A DNA stretch of 64,000 bases from Rhynchopus euleeides (lineage: Eukaryota > Euglenozoa > Diplonemea > Diplonemida > Diplonemidae), in contig OY723291.1 of NCBI GenBank assembly GCA_963210315.1, positions 1,054,001-1,118,000 of the forward strand, given 5' to 3'. Within the stretch, counting starts at the first letter, position 1, and each line of letters opens with the position of its first letter. The position numbers and the translations under genes were made by a program. The notes under the pieces are model-generated. The model ran no database searches and had not been told where the DNA came from. It saw only the letters and a program-made list of their open reading frames with translations. Positions 10,201-20,734 of this stretch are shown here, in pieces.

Positions 10201-13200
10201 CCGACTTATATTTTGTTTTGCTTGGGCCTGTTGCCATTGCAATATCGGCCCTGCCACACCAACACCCAAATATTAATCCCGCAGGGCGCGCTTCGTTCTC
10301 TATCAGAATATGCCCATTCCTCCTCCACACACATCGATGATCTATTTTGTGCAGAATGCATGTGTGGGTGCGTTTCGGTGATGACACGTATTCCCACATG
10401 CGTGTGTGCATGTTCCGAGGTTACTCGGTGCATTGCATTGAATCAGAAAAGCCTGGTGTGTGTGTGTGTGTGTGCATTGTACACCCTCACTAATACTTTA
10501 CCCCCTCCCCCAGGGCCTTCACCCGCCTTTTCCTGTTCCGCCCATGCTATTATCCGCATGTCTGCAACCCGAACAGTGGTCTGCAGGGCAGGTCAGTCAG
10601 CACAGTTCCGGTCCGTGATTCAGTATGTGTGTGCCCTGCAGAAAAAGTGAAGGAGGTATCCCTCAGAAGGGGCTACAAAGAGCAAAAGCCAAAATTTCGT
10701 TCAAAAAAGGGTTCCGGCACGGTGTGTTCGGGAAAAGGGGCTACCGATCCGGCCTTCACCAGCTGCGTCTAATAATGTACCCACAGCAGGGGGTGTCGGG
10801 GTGGGGGGGGGGGTTTCTCGGTTCGGGGTTCGTTCAAACAATGAAAAAGGTGGAGGGAAATAACTAAAACGTACGCCAAGGCTGGTCGGGTCTGACCTCC
10901 CTTTGGTGTCAGAACTGAGCAAGATGTCTTGCCATCCGTCCCCCACCCTCCCTGTCCGCAAAACCCATATTCTGTGATATGACCACACCCCCATCCGGTT
11001 GCAATCCTGTGTATCTTATCTCACATACTTCCGCCCTGGCATCATGTCAACCAAATGAAGCCAGCGCAGCTGGCAGCTCTCTTGAGCTGCGGCTACACTC
11101 CTCCAACAAGAGTTCAAATGAAGCGGTGTAGTTTTGTCCCCCATTGTTTTAAAGCCCCGGCCCCTCCTACGTAAGGCTTTCTATTTGTCGAACCATGTGG
11201 AATGGATGTGGCTGCAACACCTTGGTCCCTTTCCCATCCCAACATGGCCTGCGGTGCGTTGTCGCACTTCTGCCAAAAAAAAGCAAGGGCGCTGAGCTCA
11301 TGCGACGTTTTACAGGTTTATTGGCATGGCCACACCGGTGTCGCTGTTCATCAAACCCCGCACCCACCCTCCCCGCACCCCCCCCCTCCGTTGCCCATCA
11401 TTAGCCTGTGTCATATAAAAATGCTGCAACACACAGCACATTTTCTTCCTGTTCGGTTTGACAAAAAGGGTAAACCCTCTCAAGAGGGGCTCTGTGCAGT
11501 AGCACCCACCGACTCTGCCCCTTGGGGGAGAAGGGTGTTGGGGGTGTACAAAACGTAGCGCACAAGCGTGGGGGGACGGGCACAAAGTTTAAAAAAAGCG
11601 AAGAAGCGACCCATCCCCTTCCCCCCCCCCCCCCTCCCTCCCTCCCTTGCTACCCCACAGGGCCTCTCGTGTCTCGGGCACTGTATTGGAGTGAAGGGAT
11701 GCTGGCTTTATGGCTTTTCGGACTGCTCCCCGCCTATTCTATTTGACACAAGTTTTATTTACTGAAAGGGTTCAGCAGAGAGCCAATGGTGGCCAATGGT
11801 CACTTCTCTCCCGGTTCTTTGTCTCGGGTGTTTTTTCCCCCCCCAGGTTTCCGGGCGCGACAAAACAAACGCCTTATCTTTTTTTCCCCCCCAGGCGCGT
11901 TCCCCATCTCCGATAGGAGGGTGCCCGCCACCCTCCCCCTTCCCTAACCCGGTTTGGCGAGCACATAAATAGCGGCCGAATGTGGAGTGGGGTGTCGCCT
12001 GTTCAGGATAGTTGGTGGAGTGCTTAGAAAAAAGAAGCAGTGTCGCGCATACACACACCCACGATGCCAAACAAAACTCAAGCGGAATAAAATGGTGTGT
12101 GTGTGTGTGTGGGTGAATCTGGTGAAACGGTGGATTTGAAAATTTGCTTTTCAAAAAACATGAAGAGAATAGGTCGGGGGGTGGGAGGGGGGGGGGTGTG
12201 TCAAGCCTCGCTGCCCTTTGTTTCCCTGTTGATTCGCTCTTGTTCGTGGATTCGGTTGTTGCCGCCCCCTTGGGGTGTGGGGCAGGCTTGAACCGGGCCG
12301 TTGCCGATGGCACGAACTGGTGCGATAGCCCTGGGAAATGCTGGGGAACACATGCACCCTGAGCTGTATGCGGTACCATATCTAACTGTGGTGGTGGGGG
12401 GGAACCCATACTGTGAAAGAACCCGAACTGAACACCATGAGAGAATCTGCGACTGTGTCGCAGAGCAGTCATCGAACACAATGGGGGGGCATCGGTTTTG
12501 CGGCAGACGTCTGCACGAGTGCTTGCGCACGGGAAAGCTGATTTTGTTCTGCTTCCAGGCCAGACGAATGGCAGGAATAATCGTTAAAAAGTAGTGGACA
12601 CCGAGGAAGGTATGGAGTTAAACAAAGTACGAAGTGCCGCGTGGACTGGGGACCCACTGTGTCGGTCCTGCCTGTGAACACATCAGTTTTAGAGGAGCGC
12701 AGCGTCTGCCATGCCAGGCTGCCTCCTGGGGAACTTCTGCTTTTTGTTTTGTTTTTCCGGCATGCTTAGAGCCAAGTCTTAGAGCCAAATGGCGCCTCAT
12801 CCTTGTCGCCGTGGCCCAGGGAACGCCCTCAAAGGCTCCCCGGGCCATGCTCGGGGCGGTGCCAGAAGTCCGAATGGGTTCCCGAGGGCCTCAACACTAG
12901 CTCCCTCACGGATTAGAAGTCACATCATGCTTCGTATGTGGAGATGATAATTCAAAACCTGTGACGTCATTCGCAGGTCCCTCCTGATGAGCGGGGGTGA
13001 ATGAACATAATTCCGAACAGAGCTGGTCTCGCCAAATGTCCCGTTTTGGGCACGTGTGATGTGGTAACATGTTATGCCATGTGAGGTGGCAACTTCAATG
13101 CCTGAACGGATGTGTGTTGACACAAGCCAGTGTAAGATCACGCGAGCCGATGCATAACGCATGGCATGCTGTCAACAGTTATCAATAAACCATTCCCTAT

Positions 13201-13754
13201 CTCAAGAGTTTCCCCCGAAACAAATAGTTGCGATGAACAGAAGGGGGGGAGGACGAGTTTACGTCGCACAACAGAGAGAGAAAAAAACAGAGAAAAATCC
13301 AGCCGAATCGGGCTGTCATTTGGGTCCGAGCGCTTCTTCGCCAAATGGGTGAGAGCGATATCGAGCAACCTGCCAACGTACATTTCACGCCCTTCTAATG
13401 ATGTTGTGCGCCAAACACGGCCGGTTCAGGCCCTCCCCACCACCCACCCCTTTTCCATCGACATCTGCTGGACCAACGGGAGATATCCTGGCGAGCCTTC
13501 TGGCGCATTGCCGTATCGACCCCCGGTTCTCGTGAGCTGTCTTTCATATCCGTTTGCCCCCCCCTTATCCCCACTCCCCTGTTCGCCAGATATGCATTCC
13601 CCCGTCCCGCCAGCCACCACTCACCCCCCTACCCGGTTTGTGAGGTTTTTATGACGTGCGCTTGTGTGTATCGATATTTGTGTGCCACTGCATGCGGATC
13701 CTGTGCCCCACCCCCTCGGCTCTTTTTTGCACCCTTTTCGCGAGTTTCGATGGG

Positions 13755-13780
13755 GTGGTGGTGGTGGTGGTGGTGGTGGT
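13755..13780 (+). repeat. GGT trinucleotide run
   Basis: About eight consecutive GGT/TGG units in non-coding DNA. Confidence 0.9.
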
Positions 13781-15019
13781 CTGAAGAGAAAGGAGGGGCA
13801 AGGGCTCTCCTGCATGCGGGTTTGATAGTTTGATATATTTTGTGTCGTCGGTTGTCTCGGTGTATGTGTGTTGTGTGTGAGTGTGCTGAAAATCAGAGCT
13901 TTCTTTTGCGGAGAACGTGCCTTGGCAGATCACTGGTTTTGCACGTTTTTATATTTTTTTGCGTTTTGCGTTTTGTGGATGGGTCTTGTTTTTTTTACTT
14001 CCGATGCCTTTTATCCCCCCCCCCCTTATATTCCTTCGGGGGCGCAATTCTGTTAAGCCGCCCTCACTATTTCCTGTCTTCTGCCAAAAAGAACCAGCAG
14101 CGCATGTCACTTCCTGGTTATCTTGGTAGGTCAGGCTGCCACGGCATTGTGCCTGGTACCCGGGGGTGCGACGGGGAGGGTTGGAGTGTGTGTGTGTGGG
14201 ATGTGATGTCCCATCTTTGTGTTGGGTGAGCCCTTGATGAAATGTCGCCCATTTTGTATGTGTTGAGTGACAAGCATGGCACGGCCGAAGCTTATATTTT
14301 CGGGAATGTGCTGGAATCAGTGTTGGTTTTCCTTTCTCATCCGTACCCTTTGGATGACCGAGTCATGTCGGCGCCAAAGGAAAGGCTAATTGCCATATCA
14401 CTGCCTGATGATTACATTTCAGGCTGTTGAGGGCTGAGTCAACAGAAAGACTGACCGGCACTCTGCCACGGGATGAAGTGAATTATCCAGCCCCCATCCT
14501 TGGGGGGGTTGGGACGCACACACCCATCCTGGCGAGAACTGCAAGAATGCAAAACAGAAATCAGAAAATAATGAGAAATAACAGTCACACATCCGGCAAA
14601 GAGTGGGCTGCAGACACCAGCAAACAACACATGGTGTCCTGCCGCCGTCACTTTGTGGCACCTCCTCTGGCATGTCGGCATTGCAGTCAACAGAGATCCT
14701 CGTCAGGAGGAGGGGGTGTCGCTGCGAGGAACGGATCTATGGAGGAAGCTCGCTCTCACAGCCCGTGATTGCCGAATCCAACAGAGAGAGAACGCGAGAA
14801 CGAGAGAGAGAGATGTGGCGGGACTATCGTCAAATTGTTGCGACGGGTCGGGCCTTTTCGGATGGTCGAGCTCTCGTGATTTTGTCGAAACCAAACAAAA
14901 AATGGATGCCCGGTATTCCTGGCTGCGTCGCCCCACCCCACACCTCTCCACCCCACCCCAGGTGTCGGCTTTTGCTTCTAACACATTTTGCTCTTGTTCG
15001 CCTGTTTGCCTGTCACATC

Positions 15020-15038
15020 CACACCTACACCTGCGCAG
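15020..15038 (+). promoter_or_regulatory. putative trans-splice acceptor for 15077 gene
   Basis: A C/T-rich run ending in CTGCGCAG lies 38 nt before the ATG at 15077. Confidence 0.5.
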
Positions 15039-15076
15039 GCTGGGGGTGTGTGGCTCACCACCTCGAAATTGCCGCG

Positions 15077-15763
15077 ATGTTCAGTAATCCGAACAAAGCC
15101 CCGGCGGTGCTGACGAGCGATGTCATCAACGAGGCACAGTCGCTGTTCCAAATGAAGTCTCTGAAGAAGGAAGGGTGTGAACCCCTCATCTCGCAGAACG
15201 ACCTGCTGTTCATCCTGAGGGGGATCGGGATGAATCCAACGCAGTCGGATTTGGAGGAAGTTGTCTCGCATATGAGTGTGTACGACCCTGACGAGAAGAA
15301 GGACGATAAGAAGAAGAAGAAGCAGAGGGAGGAAGAGGAGAAGAAGAAGAAGAAGGATGATGAGGATGAGAAGGCGAAGGCGCATGTCTTGCCGGAGGAT
15401 GTTCCGAAGTATGCCTGGCTCACCCTCATCGAGGCGGTGGAGATGGGGTATAAGAACAGCCGCCGGTGTGAGGATGAGCTTATTGCCTGCCTCAAGGTGT
15501 TTGAAGCAGGGCAGCGGATTACCCTGCAGAACCTCATCAGCATCATGACCAGCATCGGCGACGACGTGCTGGCCCCGACGGAGGTGGAGGAGCTGAGGAA
15601 GCTTTTCGCAAACCCCGACAACCCCACCGACGAGACGATAGACATCGAGCACGAGGTGTTTGCAAAGACAATACAGGAGGGCCGCCGCCCACCCCCACCG
15701 CCACCACCCGAAGATGCAGCACCACCACCCGACGACGGGTCGCGGAAGCCCTCAGCAGCTTAG
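15077..15763 (+). CDS. EF-hand-like protein, possible dynein regulatory complex subunit (DRC8/EFCAB2-like)
   Basis: The 228-residue product has two calmodulin-like lobes. Residues 38-66 (ISQNDLLFILRGIGMNPTQ) and 144-200 (ITLQNLISIMTSIGDDV) match EF-hand helix patterns, with a short linker of Lys/Glu/Asp repeats (73-101) between them. The calcium loops lack the regular D-x-D-x-D-G spacing, so calcium binding is doubtful. The order of lobes and the phrase EDELIACLKVFEAGQ resemble DRC8/EFCAB2 of the axonemal nexin link, but that is a recollected family resemblance. The C-terminus is Pro-rich. The frame is open upstream to 14603 without ATG support; I chose ATG 15077 because it follows an AG acceptor by 38 nt and coding character starts there. 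A centrin-like or other EF-hand protein is the alternative. Confidence 0.72.
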   Translation: MFSNPNKAPAVLTSDVINEAQSLFQMKSLKKEGCEPLISQNDLLFILRGIGMNPTQSDLEEVVSHMSVYDPDEKKDDKKKKKQREEEEKKKKKDDEDEKAKAHVLPEDVPKYAWLTLIEAVEMGYKNSRRCEDELIACLKVFEAGQRITLQNLISIMTSIGDDVLAPTEVEELRKLFANPDNPTDETIDIEHEVFAKTIQEGRRPPPPPPPEDAAPPPDDGSRKPSAA

Positions 15764-16449
15764 GGGATGGCCAGTTGTGTGTGTCGTGTGGTGATGTGTT
15801 GCCCATATGCGGTAGCCATCCGTAAGGTAAGTTATCTCTGTCCCCCTGTCTTGCTCTGTGCAGAATCACCAGGTTCAGTGGTGGTGTGTATGGCACCTTG
15901 TGCTGTAGTGTGGTATAGAAGGGCATGTGTGCTCCTCCTCTGTTTGAGAGGGGAGGGGTGATGGCGCTGAACTGTTCCCAGTTTGACGGCGTTTTGCTAC
16001 ACATGCCCCCAACAATGTGTTGGGGGAGGCCCACACATCTACATTCCATCAGGACAATGCCCCTTCGGGGAGCTCACTTACACTAGGGAAGAATCCATTA
16101 ATGTGTGGGTGTGGCGCGATACGCAAGCAAATCAGCCCTTGCCTCCTCGGGGCTCCGGGAGGGCCAATTAATGCGTATCGGCAATTGGATGAAGGACACC
16201 AACTAACCCCTCTCCCCCTTCAATCCCCCCCCCCTGCAAACGAGCTTCTCCTCGGCAGCTGCGCCTTGCTTCATCTCTACATCAAACACTCCCCTCGCCT
16301 GCCTGCCTGCCGCTCCCTCCACATCCACCTGTCACAGGCACTCCTACACTAGCCCCCTCCCCGCCACTCCCCAGGGCGCTTTGTCTTGCACCCCCCCTGG
16401 GCCTGGGACAGGGTGTATCGGGCAAAGGGGCAGCCCGGCATCGCCCAGC
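15764..16449. other. intergenic
   Basis: Contains the 3' region of the EF-hand-like gene and the C-rich acceptor tract of the next gene. No other feature seen. Confidence 0.6.
16345..16374 (+). promoter_or_regulatory. putative trans-splice acceptor for 16450 gene
   Basis: CTCCTACACTAGCCCCCTCC tract followed by CACTCCCCAG, 75 nt before the ATG at 16450. Confidence 0.55.
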
Positions 16450-17709
16450 ATGGAGTGCGAGGGCAGCGAGTCTGAGATGCCGCCGCAGCAGCATTGCGCG
16501 GAGAGCGCCCCGCCACCCGCTGCGGAGGACGGGGGTGGTGTGGCGCTTGCCGGGTCGGACGGGTTTCTCCTCATCGATTCGGTCCCTCAGGTGGCGGTTT
16601 CGGATGACGGTTTCAAATTCCCCACACATATTGCCGTGAAGGCTGCGCAGCTCTGCACACAGAAGGTGGCTGATGGGATTGTCCTCTGCCTTACCCAGGC
16701 ATCCACGTCGAAGCTTGTCACCGGTGTGGCGCAATGCGCCGCCCTCTCCTCCACTGTGCACGCCCAGGCGACAGGGCGGTTGCTGCTGTGCATCCCCGTC
16801 ATAGGCCCCGCCTGCGCAGAGCAGCTATTCAGCGGCTTGGGCACCGCAGAGCTGGAAAGCATCTCCAAATCAACCCTTGTCGCCACCGTGGGCACCATCG
16901 GGGTGCGGGGGCAGGTTCTGGGAATCGCATCACACCTGCTGGCGCAGCAGGCTGGCGACCTGATCTGGATGGTGTCCGGCAAGGGGGGCACTGCCACAGA
17001 GCTCCTCAGGCTCTCAGCATCGCGTGTGGTGCGCGCTGCAGGCTGCCTCGGTGGAGGTGCAGCGGGCACCGCCGTGGGCACCCTGGTGATGCCCGGGGTG
17101 GGGACGTGTGTTGGGACCTTCGTCGGGTCGCTCATCGGCGGGGTGCTCGTTGACGACATGACCCGACAGGATGGAGCCGATACGCCGCCGCAGCAGCGCG
17201 GCACAGTCGCGCTGCTGGCGGACATCGGGATGCAGGGTGTGCTGGGCATCACCGGCGCCTGCTTCACCTTCGCAGCCCACAGCGTCGCGGCAGTGGGGGG
17301 GCGGGCGGCGGGCACAGCCGTTGCTGCCGTGCTGCACCCTGCGGTGTGTGGGGGTGCCGGCACCGCTGGATCCATGGCAGGTGCTGTGCTGGTGAATTGC
17401 CTGATAGATCCCGCAGATGCAGAGGCTGCTCCTGGTCAGGATGGCTTCATCGATGTCGTCGTTACGGAGGACGACGGCAAGGGTGGGACGACACAGCGCA
17501 CCATCTCCGTCAAGTACCACGAACTGGATGACGCCGCATTGCAGGAGATCCTTGCATCGCAGAAAGCCGCACATGCTGGGGAGGGTCTCGCCCAGACCAC
17601 CCAGAGCGGAGGGACTGGCTGCGGTGCCACAGCAGAGTGCGGTGGGTACGGCAGCAGCAGCGACGACGGCTTCCTTCTCGTCGACATGGATAGTGAGGAT
17701 TCTGACTGA
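16450..17709 (+). CDS. glycine-zipper membrane-type protein, paralog A
   Basis: A 419-residue protein with no family I recognise. The N-terminus is acidic and Pro-rich and contains DGFLLID (residues 37-43). Residues ~57-145 share a Cys/Ser/Thr-rich block with the next gene (CLTQASTSK; GTAELESISKSTL). Then comes a Gly/Ala/Val-rich stretch with small-residue spacing (GGGAAGTAVGTLVMPGVGT) that looks like a glycine-zipper membrane insertion segment. A second, diverged Gly/Ala-rich segment follows (GGRAAGTAVAAVLHPAVCGG), absent from the paralog. The last 18 residues contain DDGFLLVD within acidic residues. The two FLL[IV]D motifs resemble LC3/Atg8-interacting motifs, which is inference. The start is ATG 16450, 75 nt after a CCCCAG acceptor. 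The codon pattern is strong with no frameshift. Confidence 0.85.
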   Translation: MECEGSESEMPPQQHCAESAPPPAAEDGGGVALAGSDGFLLIDSVPQVAVSDDGFKFPTHIAVKAAQLCTQKVADGIVLCLTQASTSKLVTGVAQCAALSSTVHAQATGRLLLCIPVIGPACAEQLFSGLGTAELESISKSTLVATVGTIGVRGQVLGIASHLLAQQAGDLIWMVSGKGGTATELLRLSASRVVRAAGCLGGGAAGTAVGTLVMPGVGTCVGTFVGSLIGGVLVDDMTRQDGADTPPQQRGTVALLADIGMQGVLGITGACFTFAAHSVAAVGGRAAGTAVAAVLHPAVCGGAGTAGSMAGAVLVNCLIDPADAEAAPGQDGFIDVVVTEDDGKGGTTQRTISVKYHELDDAALQEILASQKAAHAGEGLAQTTQSGGTGCGATAECGGYGSSSDDGFLLVDMDSEDSD

Positions 17710-18962
17710 AGGGGTGGTTTGCTTCAACCGCAGGGGGTGGGGGTGGGGGGGTGCAGACGGGTTTCTTGCCTGGGAGGGGGGTGGGTGGGGTGTGTGTGTT
17801 GCGCACGAAGCACGTCGTGCGGCGGGTGGCTGTCCCGAGGTATCTAGCCCTTTGGTGGTGCTGCGGCGGGCGGGGTGGTGAAGGTGGGGGAGACGTCTTG
17901 CGACGTCTCAAGCTCCCTCTCGGCGAGAGGAGGACATGCCCTGTGCGTTTGTCAGGCCTGGTGGCTGCGGGGTGGGGTCTGCTTTGACCTGCCTGTGTCC
18001 GTCCGGCTGGCTTTCTGTTTGTTCTGATATTCTTGGTGTTTATTTGCAAATGCCCTTCTCGGCCATTTGGTGCATGTTCCCACCGTCGCCTGCCGTCACT
18101 GTGTGTTGTTACACGGTGCACTTCAGCCGGTCGGGCGGAGTCTTCCGGGGGACGCAACGAATTCGGCTTGCCCCACCTCCGGGTGTAAGGTAACTTAACG
18201 GTCCTTTTATTCTTGTTTGTTCTTATATACGAGACAAGTTGCTGGGTTTTTTGTCACGGTAGCAAAGAAATGTGTGGGTAGTGCTGTGTGGTGCTGTCGT
18301 GGTGCCGGGCCTCCTTTTTATCCGGAATGTACCTCCTGCCGAGTGGACCGCATGGGTCGTGCACTCCACTCATCAGGCCAGCACAGTGCGGTTCGACACC
18401 ACACCAGACAATATCCCGAATGCTGACCAGATCCCCGTTTCTCGTCTTCCCCAACTCCCCAACTGTGTGATATCTACGTTTCCCCCCCTCGCCCCCATTC
18501 TTTCCGCATTCGTTCTTATCGTTTGGTATATTTCGCGAAAAGAAATCGCCCGTGTCATCGATTAAAGCCTTGCCCCCTCCATCCCCTCGCCCAATTCGTT
18601 GCCTGGCCAGGCCTTGCTGCTCGCTCTGACCTGTGAAATACAAGCTTCCACCAGCAGCAAAGAACTCTATCCAATCTGGCCTGCGTCTGGCTTCTGCAGG
18701 GGTTGGGAAGTGAGGTTCGTCGGAATCCACCCGGTGCACACACGTAAACCAGCACCGATCGTGCCACTGGACACACCATGTGTCGAAGCGGTTGCCATAC
18801 ACAAGGCCTGTTTGGGTGATTCGCGTGGTGGCAGTAGTGCACCACGTTGCCAAAAATTGAAAAAAACAAGATGGCGGTGTGCGTTCCCGGTGGGACCCAC
18901 CGATGCACCTCTGGATATGTGGGGGCAATGCCCGGCCTTCAGCTAAACCTGATTCAGAGCAG

Positions 18963-18993
18963 CCCACCCCACCCCACCCCACCCCACCCCACC
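18963..18993. repeat. CCCCA short tandem repeat
   Basis: Six or so consecutive CCCCA units; the minus strand GGGGT run has G-quadruplex potential. A second run lies at 19270-19302. Confidence 0.9.
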
Positions 18994-19269
18994 ACAAACT
19001 TGTTTGAGCACCGTAGGTGCGTAGGGGGGAGTCGTGAGGTCGAGGAAGGACGGGCGATCTGACCTGTCGTGTTTTTCTTTTTACTACCACTTGCAAAACG
19101 CAAGGTTGGAAGGGGGGCTGAGGGGAAACACCGCACAACTCACAGCAGGATTTGTGTCTCTTTGTTCCCCGCTCCAGCCCCTCCGCACGCGAACTGATAC
19201 TACAGCAGAACTGGATGAACTGACCTCCCCCTCCCCCTATCTCCTTTGTATCCTCTGACCGAGCAAGAC

Positions 19270-19302
19270 TCCCCCCCACCCCACCCCACCCCACCCCACC
19301 CC
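19270..19302. repeat. CCCCA short tandem repeat, second run
   Basis: CCCCA units preceded by a seven-C run, about 300 bp after the first array. Confidence 0.9.
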
Positions 19303-19689
19303 TCCGCCGCGCCTCCTGCAGACTTGAGTGAAGCGAGATGTTGCCTCTGCACCCCCCCCCCCTTGCCTTCTTTTACCTTCCTGCTTCCTTTTTACCTTTT
19401 ACCTTTGCCACACCCCCCCCCCTTTTTCAAGCAAACCGGTCTGCGGGGCAAGAGCCCTCAGGGAATCAGCGACCCTGCCATGCACAGCTGGAGGTAGTGA
19501 CGTCCTGATTTTTGAGCAGTTTTGAACATGGTCGAGAACAGCAGTTGTCTTTGTACTTACCTATCACCCCCCCCCCCCCCCCTTGCCTTTCGTGCACCAC
19601 CCCCCCCGCACACCGCATCATACAACCACAGCATACACTAACCGCCACCCCCCCTCCCAGCCGTTGTGCGACTGGGCGGGCATATCCCC

Positions 19690-19724
19690 CTCCCCTTCCC
19701 TCCCTCCCCCCTCTTGCCTGCCAG
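19690..19724 (+). promoter_or_regulatory. putative trans-splice acceptor for 19748 gene
   Basis: A long pyrimidine tract ending CTTGCCTGCCAG, 23 nt before the ATG at 19748. Confidence 0.6.
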
Positions 19725-19747
19725 CCACGAAGGAAGCGAGTTTGGAT

Positions 19748-20734
19748 ATGTCGGCCACAGAAGAGGCAGAGAACCATGAGGGTGACGTGATGGTTGAGGG
19801 GAGCGAGTTTCTCCTTCTGGGCCCTGTGCCAAATGTCACGACCACCGGTTACGGTTTCCAGCTGTGCACCCGGGTCGCGATGATGGTGACGCAGATGTAT
19901 GTGCAGCGTGCGAGCCAGACCCTGATGATGTGCCTGAGCCAGGCATCCACCTCCAAAATCCTCAACGGGGTGGCGCAGTGCGCAGTGCTCTCCTCCACGG
20001 TGCAGGCTCAGGCGACGGAGAAGATCCTAATCCGCATCCCCGTCGTCGGACCGACATGCGCGAAACACCTCTTCAGCGGCGCGGGCAACGCAGAGCTGGA
20101 GAGCATCTCCACATCAACCCTTGCCAACACCGTGGGCACCATCGGTGTGCGGGGTCAGGTGCTCGTCATCATCTCGCAGCTGCTGGCGCAGGAGGCGAGC
20201 GACTTTGTCTGGATGGTGGCGAAGGGCGAAGGCAGCATCGTCGGATTCCTCAAGCTCACCGCATCCCACGCGAGCCGTGCCGCTGGCACCTTCACCGGTG
20301 GCGCGGCGGGCACCGCCGTGGGCACCATGGTGATGCCCGGGGTGGGGACAGGGCTGGGGTCCTGCGCAGGGTCCTTCATGGGTGGTGCTCTGGTGGACTA
20401 CGTCATCTCGCATCTGGGGCAGCCGAATCAGACGGAGCAGCAGGGCTTTGTGGAGCTGCTCATCTCGACCACGCAGACCGGTGAGGGGCAGGCGCAGACG
20501 CTCCGGGTGGAGTGCCACAACCTCGAGGAGAGTGTTGTGCAGGATGTGATGCGTGGGCAGGATGCCTGCTCGGGGTCCCTCAAGGATGGCTCGCATGACA
20601 CCGACAGCGAGACGGAGGAGGATGCTGGTTTCCTCATCGTCGATCATGATGACACGTCTACGGAGGCTGACCATGACGATGGGAATGACCTCGGCGATGA
20701 AGATCTCGAGATTGAAGAGCGCATGGTGATCTGA
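19748..20734 (+). CDS. glycine-zipper membrane-type protein, paralog B
   Basis: A 328-residue tandem paralog of the gene at 16450. Shared blocks include SQASTSKILNGVAQCA, QATEKILIRIPVVGPTCA, FSG-GNAELESIS-STL, TVGTIGVRGQVL and the zipper GGAAGTAVGTMVMPGVGT. It has GSEFLLLGP at residues 18-26 and EEDAGFLIVDHDD near 290-302, so both ends again carry an aromatic-x-x-aliphatic motif with acidic neighbours. It lacks the second glycine-rich segment of paralog A and has a longer acidic C-terminus. The function is unknown. Its position and strand show a local duplication. Start ATG 19748 lies 23 nt after a polypyrimidine-CCAG acceptor. Confidence 0.86.
   Translation: MSATEEAENHEGDVMVEGSEFLLLGPVPNVTTTGYGFQLCTRVAMMVTQMYVQRASQTLMMCLSQASTSKILNGVAQCAVLSSTVQAQATEKILIRIPVVGPTCAKHLFSGAGNAELESISTSTLANTVGTIGVRGQVLVIISQLLAQEASDFVWMVAKGEGSIVGFLKLTASHASRAAGTFTGGAAGTAVGTMVMPGVGTGLGSCAGSFMGGALVDYVISHLGQPNQTEQQGFVELLISTTQTGEGQAQTLRVECHNLEESVVQDVMRGQDACSGSLKDGSHDTDSETEEDAGFLIVDHDDTSTEADHDDGNDLGDEDLEIEERMVI

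Larger units (their letters stand above)
5675..15076. other. long stretch with no supported gene
   Basis: About 9.4 kb in which all open frames are short, rich in low-complexity runs and without recognisable domains on either strand. It holds scattered polypyrimidine tracts, GT and GGT runs and one copy of the conserved TCTCGACAATCA motif (7160-7212). No tRNA, rRNA or element ends were recognised. It may include long untranslated regions, diverged repeats or non-coding RNA that I cannot identify. Confidence 0.6.
17710..19747. other. intergenic between the two paralogs
   Basis: About 2 kb with no supported gene. It holds (CCCCA)n runs at about 18963-18993 and 19270-19302 and C-rich tracts leading to the acceptor at 19724. 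Confidence 0.6.

Noticed and set aside
14603-15076. upstream extension of the EF-hand-like protein
   Set aside because: No ATG at the beginning, Cys/His/Pro-rich non-coding-like sequence and an AG acceptor only 38 nt before ATG 15077.
5675-15076. many 60-170 codon frames as genes
   Set aside because: No ATG plus acceptor context, no domain and composition driven by CA, GT and C-runs.
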